Shown here one piece after another: positions 9,097-18,141 of a DNA stretch of 64,000 nt (its first letter is position 1; the number at the start of each line of letters is the position of its first letter). The notes beneath the pieces were generated by a model. It was not told the DNA's origin. It was given only the letters and a program-made list of their open reading frames with translations, and made no database searches. Source of the DNA: Pseudomonadota bacterium. Lineage in GTDB: Bacteria > Myxococcota_A > Polyangia > Haliangiales > Haliangiaceae. Position numbers and translations under genes: made by a program. The stretch is from contig JAKSDA010000201.1 of the NCBI GenBank assembly GCA_022360315.1, positions 1 to 64,000 on the forward strand, given 5' to 3'.

Positions 9097-9872
9097 TGCG
9101 CCACTTCCGAGGCGTGTTGGCGGTTCAATGCCGCCTGACCGCTGGCCTCGAGCCGGGCGTCGAGGCGATAGAGGCTCTCGGCACCGCCCGGTGTCTGCGC
9201 CACAATGGTCCAGTAGATAACCGATGCACTGCCGTCGGAATGCCGCAGAATTGCCGGTGGCTTCACGATGCCCTTGTCCCGATAGGGCGCGATGGCAAAG
9301 GGATGGTCGTCCGGCTTCTCGATCACAATGCCAAAGCCGGGATAGGCCCAGGCCAGTCGTTTGGCCACCTGGCTGGCGCTCAGACTCCGCTCCGGGTCGA
9401 GCAGGCGACAGGCGCCGAGAAACGGACCCAGGCTGGCCTTGTCAATGGCCAGAAATACCGCACCTTCTGCCGAGGCAAAGCCGCGAATACCAAATGGATT
9501 CGGCGGTAGATCGGCCCGAAATACGTAATATGGCGGTGTTTCTAGCTCACCGTACGGATCACTTTTCTTCTCTACCAATGGGTAGATTTTTGTCTCATTG
9601 CTGGCGCCCTTAGAACGGTAATGTTCGACCACGGCAGCCAGGAATTTGTGTCGCGCGCGCGAAAACGCAGATGTCATTTGGGGATCCTGTGGGTTGTTGG
9701 CCGGCGAATCGGCCTTGCGCGCAGTACCGGGCAGTGTCCGATCGTCGCGCAGAGCGTGATCGCGCTGCTCACATGCCCCGAGAGCCACGACGAGCACAGC
9801 AAACCACGCCAGGTACCAACCAGGTGAGACAGTATATGAGAAGGTATATATGGTCGACTGTATCGGTTTCAT
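9093..9872 (-). CDS. Lipoprotein encoded in the DUF4157 operon
   Basis: 259 residues. The N-terminus has a hydrophobic stretch WYLAWFAVLVVALGAC that ends in a lipobox (L-G-A-C), so the protein is probably an envelope lipoprotein. The mature part has YPGFGIVIEKPDDHPF and SVIYWTIVAQTPGGAESLYR but no family I know. Its ATG at 9872 overlaps the TGA of the DUF4157/annexin gene (ATGA), which ties it directly to that protein. A membrane partner, receptor or protective factor for the DUF4157 protein are all possible; none is shown by the sequence. Confidence 0.78.
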   Translation of the reverse strand: MKPIQSTIYTFSYTVSPGWYLAWFAVLVVALGACEQRDHALRDDRTLPGTARKADSPANNPQDPQMTSAFSRARHKFLAAVVEHYRSKGASNETKIYPLVEKKSDPYGELETPPYYVFRADLPPNPFGIRGFASAEGAVFLAIDKASLGPFLGACRLLDPERSLSASQVAKRLAWAYPGFGIVIEKPDDHPFAIAPYRDKGIVKPPAILRHSDGSASVIYWTIVAQTPGGAESLYRLDARLEASGQAALNRQHASEVAQ

Positions 9873-12800
9873 TGATTCTGCTGGCTGTTACCGGCCACTG
9901 CGTCCGGTGAACGGCCGGCAGCGTGGACGTTTCTGTCGAACCATTCTCTCCAACTGGCAACCGGTATGTGTTGACCGGGATTTGAACCCGGCGTGTTTCC
10001 GGTCTCGTAGTATACGGTATACAGCTCCGCAAAGAACTCTTCGGGACTGAAGATCGAGTAATTGCGCACGCGGTTGGTATGGACCTGGGTGTTGTAGCGC
10101 TGAAATTTGTGATAATAGGGGTTGAGCGTGTAGTACTGGCCGCCGTATTGCTGGATGGTCCCTGGATTGGTCCAGAAGCTCTTGCCCAGACCCTGGGTAT
10201 GGCGAGCGGCCTGGATGATCGGCACGTTCAGGCCCCAGTAGGTATTGATCGGGTGAGCGGGGTCGAGTCCGTCGTTGAGCGGAGCGGTGCAGGAAGTGCC
10301 CAGATAGTCGGCAATGTGGTCTTTGATCTGCTGGCGTTCGTTGTCCGGGATGACAACGCCGGTGGATGTGCCAAACGGGTTGGGCATGCCGTCCAGCCAT
10401 TCGTCGATGCTTTTGCCCGACCACCAGCCGCCCAGTCCCTCTTTGAGCGAGTTGGTGCGCGAACCGAGCATATCGTCGACGTTGTGACCGACTTCGTGAC
10501 GCATGGCAGCGCCCAGCCAATCGACCTGTCGGGCCGCGGCTGGATTGGCGGCGTCGCCGTAGGTGGTCTGCCAGGGAGTACCGGTCGCGTTGGAGCCAAA
10601 CGAGCCCTCGGAAACACCGATCTCACCTCCCACGATGGGCCGGTTGCCCCAGTATGCGCTCCTCGATGCGTTGGTGCTGCCAAAGATGACGATGTCGTCG
10701 ATCAGCCCGGACAGGACGTGCGAATCGGGCATGGTCAACAGAATCGCGTGGACCCGGCGATAGCGCGCCACGGTCCAGCTCGGCGTCATGTCGGTATCGG
10801 GCGTGCCGTCGCCGTCGGTGTCGATCTTTTTGGTCTTGGTGCCCGAGTCCATGTCCCATCGGATATCGAACGCTTTGGCCACACGAGAGAGCACGCCGTC
10901 GTTGTTGATCAGGGTGGTCAGATCCTCGCGGACGTCGTTGGGACAGGCCTGTCCCTTGGGCAGGGTGTCGAGCAAGTCCGAGACGCTGCCCAGGGCCTCG
11001 AAGGCGTCGAGCTTGGCCTGGGTCTGCGCCGGATCGACTGTGAGCAGATTAAACGCGGCAATGAAGTTGCCCTGCTGGAACAATCGGTGGGCTTCGATCT
11101 CGGGCGTGGTGCCCAGTGCGGCGCGCAACTCCTCTTCGGACAGCTCGGCGGTGAGCCGGGCCATGAGCGCTGCGTTGGCCTGCAGGGTTGCCTTATCCGC
11201 CGGTGTGGCCTGGGCCAGGGCCTCGCGGATGAAGTCGGCGCTGGCAAACCAGCCCGACAGGGCGAATTCGATCTTGACCGCGAGCGGCGCGTTGAGGTTG
11301 TTGAGCAGGCGATGGGTCTCGGTCTCGGTGAGCTCGCCCTTGAGCAGCTCCATGAGGCCGTTATTGGCCAAAATGGCCCGCTTTTCGGCATCGCTGGCCG
11401 CTGCGATGGTGTCGTAGATATAACGCTCGTCGGTGCCCCAACCCTCGCATGCCGCGCGCAAGCGATCTTCGAGCGGCGCGTCGAGCCCCTGTAGAAGCGC
11501 CGTGAAGTCGTCCCCGCTGAGCTCGGATTTGAGCTGGGCCATCAGCGTGGCGTCGCCCAAAATGGCCAGTTTTTCGGCGTTACTGGCCAGGGCGATCTGC
11601 TGAAATAGATACTCGCGCTCCACGCCCCAGCCGTCGAGCGCCATGCGCAGGCGATCGGCCAGCGGGATGACCACGCCGAGCTCGGAGATGGCGCGCAAGT
11701 AGAGCTCGCGACTGAGCTCGCCCTGCAGCTTCTCCATCAGGGCAGTGTCGCCGCCCACCGCCTGCCGGTCGGCCGCCGAGGCCGCGGCAATACTGTTGAA
11801 GATGTACTGCTCGTCGGTGCCCCAGCCGTCCATGGCCAGCTTCAGTTTGTCGGCCAGCGGCGCGTTGAGCAGATCGAGCACGCGCTCCATGTCGCCCTGG
11901 CTAAAATCGCTGCGCAGCGCATCCATCAGCGGCTGGTCGGCCAACACCGCCTGCAATTCGGCCGGGCTGGCTGATGACAGAGTCTCGAAAACCAGCTCGT
12001 CATCGGTACCCCAACCCTGCACTGCCATGCGCAGGACGACCGGGACCGGCGCGTTGAGCAGGCGCAACACCTGGCGCATGTCCGAGTCGGACAGCTCGCC
12101 GCGCAGCTGGCCCATCAGCGTGCTGTCGTTGACCACAGCCTGCAACTGAGCGGCCGGAGCCGCGCGCAGCGAGTTCATGATGTACTCTTCGTCGGTGCCC
12201 CAGCCGCGCATGGCCAGGCGCAGCTTGTGGGGCAGGGGGGCGTTGAGCAGACCGAGAACCCGCTTGAGCTCGCTGTCGTTCAGTTCGCTGCGCAACTCGC
12301 TCATCAGGCCACTATCGTTGATCACCGCGGATAGCTCGGCCGCACTGGCCCGGCCCAGCCGGCCGTAGATGGCCGACTCGTCGGTGCCCCAGCCGCTCAT
12401 CGCGTCGCGCAGGTCCGACTTGATGTCAAACTGCGCTGCCGAGGTCCCGGCCAGTGCGACCGATGTGGCGGTTCCGGACGCAAACGCCGCGGCCTCGGCT
12501 TCGCGGTCGCCCTGCGATCCGGCCTTGCCTCCGGTGTTGAGATTTTGCGCGACATGGGCCACCTCGTGGCGGATCAGTTGCCTGCCACTGGCCGTGTTCG
12601 GCTGGTACTGGCCGACTGCAAACTGGATCGCCGTACCGCGGGTGGCCGCCTTGGCCCTGGCGTCATCGACCGAGGGTTGATTGGTTTCGACCCTGACCTG
12701 ATCGAGGTTGAGGCCCAGTGCGGCCTCCATGCCGGACTGCATGTCCGAGGGCAGAGAATGCGTGGCCGGTGTCGTCGTGCCCGCTCCCATGAGGCTGGCA

Positions 12801-12985
12801 AATGTCGCGCGGCCCGAGGACCCACCCTGGGAACTCGTGTGTCCGCCACTACTCGATCCGCTGCCATATCGCTTTGCTGCCGGGTTTGCTGTTCCCGCCC
12901 CAGACGACGGATTCACAGGGGCCGCTTCGACCGCCCCGGTCTGCTCCGCACCATCGCTATTTTTTTGAGATTTTCGCTCGTTCAT
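9869..12985 (-). CDS. DUF4157 / annexin-like repeat / HExxH metallopeptidase-like protein
   Basis: 1038 residues in three parts. The N-terminal Gly/Ser-rich linker leads to a DUF4157 domain with RHEVAHVAQ (H140, E141, H144); this domain is known as a marker of proteins linked to extracellular contractile injection systems. Residues ~190-640 hold seven repeats of ~67 residues, each with G-W-G-T-D-E (four exact, one GWGTDD, one GWGVER, one degenerate GWFASAD), the calcium-loop signature of annexins, joined by 'LLNAPL' linkers. The C-terminal third contains AAMRHEVGHNVDDM (H830, E831, H834), a second HExxH, and a C-terminal region with EEFFAELYTVYYET. Start chosen at 12985 (MNERKSQKN); an ATG at 13042 is possible and has TATTAT just upstream. 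It is first in a five-gene overlapping operon. It is probably an exported effector or surface-active protease. Confidence 0.85.
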   Translation of the reverse strand: MNERKSQKNSDGAEQTGAVEAAPVNPSSGAGTANPAAKRYGSGSSSGGHTSSQGGSSGRATFASLMGAGTTTPATHSLPSDMQSGMEAALGLNLDQVRVETNQPSVDDARAKAATRGTAIQFAVGQYQPNTASGRQLIRHEVAHVAQNLNTGGKAGSQGDREAEAAAFASGTATSVALAGTSAAQFDIKSDLRDAMSGWGTDESAIYGRLGRASAAELSAVINDSGLMSELRSELNDSELKRVLGLLNAPLPHKLRLAMRGWGTDEEYIMNSLRAAPAAQLQAVVNDSTLMGQLRGELSDSDMRQVLRLLNAPVPVVLRMAVQGWGTDDELVFETLSSASPAELQAVLADQPLMDALRSDFSQGDMERVLDLLNAPLADKLKLAMDGWGTDEQYIFNSIAAASAADRQAVGGDTALMEKLQGELSRELYLRAISELGVVIPLADRLRMALDGWGVEREYLFQQIALASNAEKLAILGDATLMAQLKSELSGDDFTALLQGLDAPLEDRLRAACEGWGTDERYIYDTIAAASDAEKRAILANNGLMELLKGELTETETHRLLNNLNAPLAVKIEFALSGWFASADFIREALAQATPADKATLQANAALMARLTAELSEEELRAALGTTPEIEAHRLFQQGNFIAAFNLLTVDPAQTQAKLDAFEALGSVSDLLDTLPKGQACPNDVREDLTTLINNDGVLSRVAKAFDIRWDMDSGTKTKKIDTDGDGTPDTDMTPSWTVARYRRVHAILLTMPDSHVLSGLIDDIVIFGSTNASRSAYWGNRPIVGGEIGVSEGSFGSNATGTPWQTTYGDAANPAAARQVDWLGAAMRHEVGHNVDDMLGSRTNSLKEGLGGWWSGKSIDEWLDGMPNPFGTSTGVVIPDNERQQIKDHIADYLGTSCTAPLNDGLDPAHPINTYWGLNVPIIQAARHTQGLGKSFWTNPGTIQQYGGQYYTLNPYYHKFQRYNTQVHTNRVRNYSIFSPEEFFAELYTVYYETGNTPGSNPGQHIPVASWREWFDRNVHAAGRSPDAVAGNSQQNQ

Positions 12986-13217
12986 GCCGGTTGACTCGCG
13001 CTTTCTACCGAGACCGAATCCCATATCGGCCACAGAATACATCGTTCATAATACGGTCGATCCAGCGGCGGAACTTCCCAAAAAAAGGCCACGGCCGCGC
13101 TGGGCCTGTAACCTGGAGTCGAGTTGCCCGCTCCTTCTTCTTGTAAACCGGTTTGGAGACCCGTCGTCTCATAGCAGCCTCACAGTCGTTTCATTCGTCG
13201 GGAGCGAGCGAGGAGAC

Positions 13218-13487
13218 ATGAACACCGAAACACCTGATCCTGATTTTGCACTGTACACCCGCGCACGGTGTGCTTTCTGTTTCTATGTGGTCCGCGCTAT
13301 CCGGGCGCTCGGTCTCGATGTCGAGATGCGTGATATCGCGCGCGAACCCGAGCACAGGCATGCCCTGGTCGCGGCGACCGGGCGCATGACCGTGCCGGTG
13401 TTGCGCATCTCGCACGACGATGGTCGCGAGGAATGGATGCCAGAGTCGCGCAATATCGTGCGCTATCTCCACAAACACTACAGCTGA
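13218..13487 (+). CDS. Glutaredoxin-like protein
   Basis: 89 residues with the thioredoxin fold layout: FALYTRARCAFCFYV with a C18-A-F-C21 redox centre, the cis-proline strand MTVPVLRI and a C-terminal helix ESRNIVRYL resembling GST-N/glutaredoxin domains. It probably acts as a small cytoplasmic glutathione-dependent disulfide reductase. The start at 13218 has AGGAGA directly upstream. It faces away from the DUF4157 operon and is convergent with the next gene. Confidence 0.85.
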   Translation: MNTETPDPDFALYTRARCAFCFYVVRAIRALGLDVEMRDIAREPEHRHALVAATGRMTVPVLRISHDDGREEWMPESRNIVRYLHKHYS

Positions 13488-13564
13488 GCACAGCGAGCCA
13501 GGTCATCGATCGAGTAGCTGGCCGCGGGTCAGTGGCTCGTCGCTCGCGGCCATGGTTGCCGTGG

Positions 13565-14068
13565 TTACACGTCTAACTCGAGTGCCAGGTTGTTGTAGAA
13601 GTCGTCGCTAAGCAAAAAGTAGGCCCAGTGCTCTTCAATCGGCGAGATGCCGCGTTGTTGTTGAAACCGCACCAGGTCATCGAACTCGCCCTCGTACCAG
13701 CCCCAGATAAAGCGCGCCCGGAAAACGTCGAGATTGCGCTCTTCCAGTTCTTCGACCACGTCTTCGAGGTCCTCGTCGCCGTATTGCTCGATCAGAGCCG
13801 TGGCCTCGTCGATGATGTCGTCGAGGTAGGCGTAGCCTTTTTTGGTGATGTCGTAGCGCTCCTTGCGGCGATTGATCTCGATCATGTCGTCGAAATGGAG
13901 CTTTTGTAGCACCTCTTCGAGTGGGGCCAGCTCGGAGGGGACCAGAACCGGCATCTCCATACCGCCGTCCTGGGGCTTGAGGTCCATCTTCTTGAGCAGG
14001 TAGATGCCGGCGTAGGTCAATTTTTGCTCGGCGTCGACCACGGATGCTTTGGTTTGCAACTTGTCCAT
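13565..14068 (-). CDS. Conserved-looking hypothetical protein (winged-helix-like)
   Basis: 167 acidic residues, no export signal. The first ~60 residues (KLTYAGIYLLKKM … DDMIEINRRKERYDITKKGYAYLDDIIDE) look like a winged-helix fold: helices followed by a 'RYDITKKGYAYL' wing similar to PadR/ArsR-type regulators. The C-terminal half (EELEERNLDVFRARFIWGWY) is acidic/aromatic. I do not recognise a family. It is the downstream member of a pair: 27 bases separate it from the upstream same-strand gene, so they are likely co-transcribed. Confidence 0.7.
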   Translation of the reverse strand: MDKLQTKASVVDAEQKLTYAGIYLLKKMDLKPQDGGMEMPVLVPSELAPLEEVLQKLHFDDMIEINRRKERYDITKKGYAYLDDIIDEATALIEQYGDEDLEDVVEELEERNLDVFRARFIWGWYEGEFDDLVRFQQQRGISPIEEHWAYFLLSDDFYNNLALELDV

Positions 14069-14095
14069 AGCTATTTCTCGGGCAGTCGAGTCGGA

Positions 14096-14611
14096 TCACT
14101 CGGCGATGCGCCATTCATCGGCGACGAGGTCGATGATCCGGCGCCCGTCAGTGTAATCGAGAAACGACTCGACGTCGCCGATCGCGTAGTAGATCGGCGT
14201 GTCGCCGTAGTGTTCCGGCCGGGCGACGGTCGCTCGATGGGGGTTGCACAGGGCCAGCACGATGGAACGCTCGCCGCCCGACACCACGGGCAGCCACTTG
14301 GATAGAAAATCGGACAAAAGCACAGTGACCGAGTAATCGTCCTCGACTTCTTCGGCAAAGAATTCGAGCTCGATGTCCTCGGCCATGAACTCGCCTTCAT
14401 CCGCGGAATGAAGGGCCAGGATCAGTGCGTCGCGGACAATGGGCAGGGGTTCGGCATCCCCGCGCTGGACCAGAGACACCGAGTCCACCCGGGTATAGCC
14501 GTATTCATAGTAGTCGCTGTCGACCTCGTCGCGATACTCGGCCAGGTTGAGCAGATCGAGTGGATCGCGCTCGACAAACGGGATCTCGGCAATACTGCGG
14601 ATCGGCTCCAT
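14096..14611 (-). CDS. Acidic hypothetical protein
   Basis: 171 residues, strongly acidic, with no signal peptide and no family recognised. Segments such as YYEYGYTRVDSVSLVQRGD and YAIGDVESFLDYTDGRR are visible. The start at 14611 (MEPIRSIAE) is preferred over TTG at 14629, although the ribosome-binding site is weak. It precedes the winged-helix-like gene by 27 bases, so the two form a two-gene unit of unknown role. Confidence 0.65.
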   Translation of the reverse strand: MEPIRSIAEIPFVERDPLDLLNLAEYRDEVDSDYYEYGYTRVDSVSLVQRGDAEPLPIVRDALILALHSADEGEFMAEDIELEFFAEEVEDDYSVTVLLSDFLSKWLPVVSGGERSIVLALCNPHRATVARPEHYGDTPIYYAIGDVESFLDYTDGRRIIDLVADEWRIAE

Positions 14612-14722
14612 AATCGCTTCTACGGCCAATTCTCACCGCCGGCTGCCCCGGCGGGGGGCGATGGCCGAGGCAGGTATGGTAGTCGGCTCCGCAACGCCTG
14701 TACAGAGCCGAGGAGCGGCCGG

Positions 14723-15424
14723 TCAAGCGACCAGACGGACCGGCTTTTTCTCGCGCCGCCTGCGGCCGCGGATGCCGAAACCGCCACCAGAACTGCGCCG
14801 CGAACTCGAGCTCCGGGTGGTCGTACCCCGGTTCGACGAGCCATAGGTTCGACCCGATGACGACTTTTTGCTCCTGGCGAACCGGCTCGGATTCTTGGCC
14901 CGATACGAATTGCGGTAGCTGCGCAACTGGCTGGAACGCGCCGCGCTGGTCGTGTAGCTGACCGGTGCGTAGTTGGGCCGGAACGCGCTCGAGATCATGG
15001 CGCCGAGCAACATGCCCGAGGCGATGTCCCAGAACGGCGAGCGATAGTAGCCGTACGCTCCGTGGCCGACGACCTGATACTGCCCTTTGCCTTCGGTAAT
15101 GGAGCGCTGGATAGAGAAGATTTTTTCGGGCTCCTCGACCGCGCCGTTGCTGTTCTTGTCGAAGAAGCCAGTGACGACCTGGTTCTTGTCGGCCGTGTCT
15201 TCCACAGCGATGCTGATGACCTCGTCACCCTCGTAGATCTCGTTGACTTTTTGCTCGAAGTCCTTGGGGCCCTCGGCGTTGCGATAGGCCTCGTTGACCT
15301 TGTCCCAGTCGATCTTGACCGTGGTGTTGTCGGTGGTCACCCAGCGCTCGGTCTCGTCTTTGCTGCAGCCGGAGAGTAATGAGGCGGCCAACGTGCACGC
15401 CAACAGGGCTTTCCAGTTCTTCAT
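14723..15424 (-). CDS. Lipoprotein with EF-hand-like loop and Ser/Arg-rich tail
   Basis: 233 residues. ATG at 15424 has AAGGAG upstream (aataaggagaacggg). The signal MKNWKALLACTLAASLLSGC ends in a lipobox (LSGC). The mature part contains FFDKNSNGAVEEPEKIFS, which reads like a single EF-hand calcium loop. A hydrophobic glycine-rich segment (FWDIASGMLLGAMISSAF) follows, then ~70 residues dominated by Ser, Arg, Lys and Gly, a likely disordered basic tail that could bind polyanions. It is probably an envelope lipoprotein; the function is unknown. Confidence 0.75.
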   Translation of the reverse strand: MKNWKALLACTLAASLLSGCSKDETERWVTTDNTTVKIDWDKVNEAYRNAEGPKDFEQKVNEIYEGDEVISIAVEDTADKNQVVTGFFDKNSNGAVEEPEKIFSIQRSITEGKGQYQVVGHGAYGYYRSPFWDIASGMLLGAMISSAFRPNYAPVSYTTSAARSSQLRSYRNSYRAKNPSRFARSKKSSSGRTYGSSNRGTTTRSSSSRRSSGGGFGIRGRRRREKKPVRLVA

Positions 15425-15651
15425 CCCGTTCTCCTTATTAGCCAATTCCTCTTTATTTCAGAGTGGTTATAAAACGATAGGCCATCAAGGGCCGCTGCAG
15501 GCAAACATAGTCTGCCGGCCCTCATGCGTCAAGCAGCGCATCGACCGGCCTGCCGCAGATGGGCCGCCCGGCGGCCCGGCCTGGGCAGAGAATTGGTGTT
15601 GCCGGTGCGGCCATGGTACAGACAAACCAACTCGTGCTGCTATCGATTCCC

Positions 15652-18141
15652 ATGCATTGTGGCAGACCAGTGCAGGCGATCGCGGTGGGCATCGCCTGTT
15701 CGCTGTGCCTGGCCTGTCCGGGTGACCCTCCCGGATCCGGACCGCCCGCCGCCGAATCGCGCGCCCCCGCGGGACCGGAAGCGGCCGAACAGAGCGGGGC
15801 GCCGACTGCGCGCCGGGCCGAGCGCGCGGTGTTTCGGCTGGGCGATAACCGCCTGCTGGCCCATACCCGGCGGCGCGGGGGACTTCATGTTGCGGCTGGC
15901 TCGGCCGGATTCGCCAAGTATGTGCGCTTCGGTGTGCCCCGGCTGCGCTGGAAGATCGGCCTCTCGCGTGACGGTGCACGGGTCGCCGTACCGGACAAGC
16001 TGGCCGCCATCGAAGTCCCGCTCGGGCCCGATGAGGCCACTGCTGCCGATGTGCTGGTCGCGCGCATTCACTCGGCCAAAAAGCGCCGCATGACCATCAA
16101 GATCAACGGCCGACCGCCGGCCGACCGGCGCCGGTCGAGCTCGATCAAGCTGGTCAGTGGCTGGCAGACCATCACGGTCCCGATCGCCCCGGGCAGACTG
16201 TCGGCGGGCGAGAACTTTTTCGCCTTTTCGTCGAGCCGAAGCAGTCCGCCCGGATTGGCCTGGCTGTACATCGGCCGGGCCTCCGAGATCACTGCTGAAT
16301 CGATGGAAGACTGGGCCAGGCCGCCCGGGCAGGAGCAAACCGAGGGACTTTTGGTGGCCTACCAGGCCGACACCGACAGCTTTGTGCTGAACCGTGGCGA
16401 TGGCCTGACCTACTACCTCTACATTCCCGCGACCGCCCATCTGGTCGCGGATGTGACGTCCGCTGAGCCCGCTGGCACAGCCGCGCAGGTGCCGCAGCGC
16501 CTCGACAGTTGCGCGGTGGCCGTGCGCGTGCGCGCGCCGGGCATCGACCTGGCCGGTGAGCTGGCCGGGCCGGGCGCGACCATGGAACTCGATTCGTTTG
16601 CCGGCCGCGTCGTGCGTGTGGATTTTCAGGCCAAGCTCGCCCCGGCCGGTCAGTCCAACGGTTGCTCTGCGACACGGATGAGCAAGGCCCGCCTCACCAT
16701 CGCCGGCCAACCAGTGTCGCCTCACAACAGTGTGGCACCGCGCCACATCGTCGTCTGGATCATGGACACATTGCGCGCCGATCGGGTCAGGCCATTTCAC
16801 TCCGGGGCCCGGCCCGAGGTGCCCCACCTGGACCGTCTGGCCCTCACTGGAACCGTGTTTGGCCAGTTCTGGGTCCAGGGCAATGAATCGCAGACCTCGC
16901 ATTCGTCCCTGTGGACCTCGCTTTATCCCGTGGTTCACAACGTGCGCACGGCGGGAAAGGGCGGCACCTACAAGCTGTCGCGCCGGTTCGACAAGATCGC
17001 CGAGGTGCTCAAGCGAGCCGGATTCTACACCGTCGGTATCACGGCCAATGGATACGTTTCCAGGGTCGGCGGGTATGCCGAGGGGTTCGATGTGTGGCGC
17101 AACTTGATGCGCGAGGGCCTGGCCGTGAAGCACTCGGTGCCGGCCGCTCGCATCGTCGACCTCGGCCTCGAGTTTTTCGGCCAGCGCTACAAGGAGAGCC
17201 CGGTATTCCTGTTTATGGGCACCATCGACACCCACAAGCCGTGGATCGGCCGAGAACCCTGGCTCAGCCGCTATGACCCCGAGCCGTATCGCGGCCCGCA
17301 CAAGAAGCGCGTATCGCCCAAGAACCTGGGTATGGCGCCGGGCACCATGCGCTGCGCCGAGATGCCCAGGCCGCGCGATCTCGTCCGCATCAACGCGATC
17401 TACGACTCGGGCGTGAGCTATCAGGATCAGCAGCTGGGCCGGTTCTACGCCCAGCTCGAGGACTGGGGCATCGCCGGCGAGACCCTCATCATGATCACGG
17501 CGGATCACGGCGAGGAACTGTGGGAGCACGGGATTTGTGGCCACGGCGCATCTCTGCGCGAGACCCTGGTCCGGGTGCCGCTCGTGGTCCACTATCCGCC
17601 GCTCTTCCCCGGTGGACGCGTGGTGGTCGAGGGCGCCGAGAGCGTCGATATCGTGCCCACCCTGCTCGATGCTCTGGACCGGCCCGACATCGACGCCGCG
17701 CAGGGGCATTCGCTCATTCCGCTCGCTCAGGGGGTGGGTCGCGGCTATCCCCTACCGTCCTATGCGTCGCAGTACGAGTACGCCCACGCCATGCGATTGG
17801 GCGATTGGAAGGCCCGAGTGGGCAAATCCGGTGTCCCCAATGTGTACAACTTGGCCGAGGATCCCAACGAACGGCGCGACCTGGCCGGCACTCGGCCGAT
17901 CGAGCGCCGCTACCTGACCGATGCGCTATCGCTTTTTTTGGTCTACCGCCATCTGTGGAAGAAGCGCCAGTTTGGCGTTGCTTCCAACATGACCGGGCAG
18001 GCGGTGCTGGTACTGGAAGGACTTGGCAGCGACCGAGCCGCCGAGGCCGGTACAGACGAGGCCGGCACCGAAGACGCCCCGACAACTCCTCGCTCTGCCT
18101 CGCGTTCATCGCGATCCGGCGGCCGACGCCAGGTCCCATGA
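15652..18141 (+). CDS. Sulfatase-family lipoprotein (PF00884-like)
   Basis: 829 residues from the chosen start, which gives a compact lipoprotein signal (MHCGRPVQAIAVGIACSLCL then AC). ATGs at 15559 and 15613 are alternatives and none has a strong ribosome-binding site. Residues ~60-360 form an N-terminal beta-rich region. The sulfatase/alkaline-phosphatase-like core follows with VVWIMDTLRADRV (metal Asp pair), HKPW, ITADHGEELWEHG (metal Asp/His) and SVDIVPTLLDAL. The nucleophile region reads NESQTSHSSLWT instead of C-x-P-x-R, so formylglycine formation is not expected and Ser413 or Thr415 would serve. It could be a hydrolase or a phospho-/sulfo-ester transferase. Its TGA overlaps the next gene's ATG. 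Confidence 0.82.
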   Translation: MHCGRPVQAIAVGIACSLCLACPGDPPGSGPPAAESRAPAGPEAAEQSGAPTARRAERAVFRLGDNRLLAHTRRRGGLHVAAGSAGFAKYVRFGVPRLRWKIGLSRDGARVAVPDKLAAIEVPLGPDEATAADVLVARIHSAKKRRMTIKINGRPPADRRRSSSIKLVSGWQTITVPIAPGRLSAGENFFAFSSSRSSPPGLAWLYIGRASEITAESMEDWARPPGQEQTEGLLVAYQADTDSFVLNRGDGLTYYLYIPATAHLVADVTSAEPAGTAAQVPQRLDSCAVAVRVRAPGIDLAGELAGPGATMELDSFAGRVVRVDFQAKLAPAGQSNGCSATRMSKARLTIAGQPVSPHNSVAPRHIVVWIMDTLRADRVRPFHSGARPEVPHLDRLALTGTVFGQFWVQGNESQTSHSSLWTSLYPVVHNVRTAGKGGTYKLSRRFDKIAEVLKRAGFYTVGITANGYVSRVGGYAEGFDVWRNLMREGLAVKHSVPAARIVDLGLEFFGQRYKESPVFLFMGTIDTHKPWIGREPWLSRYDPEPYRGPHKKRVSPKNLGMAPGTMRCAEMPRPRDLVRINAIYDSGVSYQDQQLGRFYAQLEDWGIAGETLIMITADHGEELWEHGICGHGASLRETLVRVPLVVHYPPLFPGGRVVVEGAESVDIVPTLLDALDRPDIDAAQGHSLIPLAQGVGRGYPLPSYASQYEYAHAMRLGDWKARVGKSGVPNVYNLAEDPNERRDLAGTRPIERRYLTDALSLFLVYRHLWKKRQFGVASNMTGQAVLVLEGLGSDRAAEAGTDEAGTEDAPTTPRSASRSSRSGGRRQVP

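Noticed and set aside
9977-9989. tRNA T-arm-like sequence (gggatttgaaccc)
   Set aside because: It encodes part of the C-terminus of the DUF4157/annexin protein, and no acceptor stem, D-arm or anticodon arm can be built around it.
10079-11494. Long plus-strand open frame inside the DUF4157/annexin gene
   Set aside because: Antisense to the annexin repeats; Val/Gly/Glu-rich shadow composition without motifs.
6469-12985. A complete extracellular contractile injection system
   Set aside because: DUF4157 suggested it, but no sheath, tube, baseplate, spike or AAA+ ATPase gene occurs in the window.
15640-17709. 689-codon open frame antisense to the sulfatase-like gene
   Set aside because: Shadow frame caused by GC-rich codon use; no family motifs, and the plus strand carries the conserved protein.
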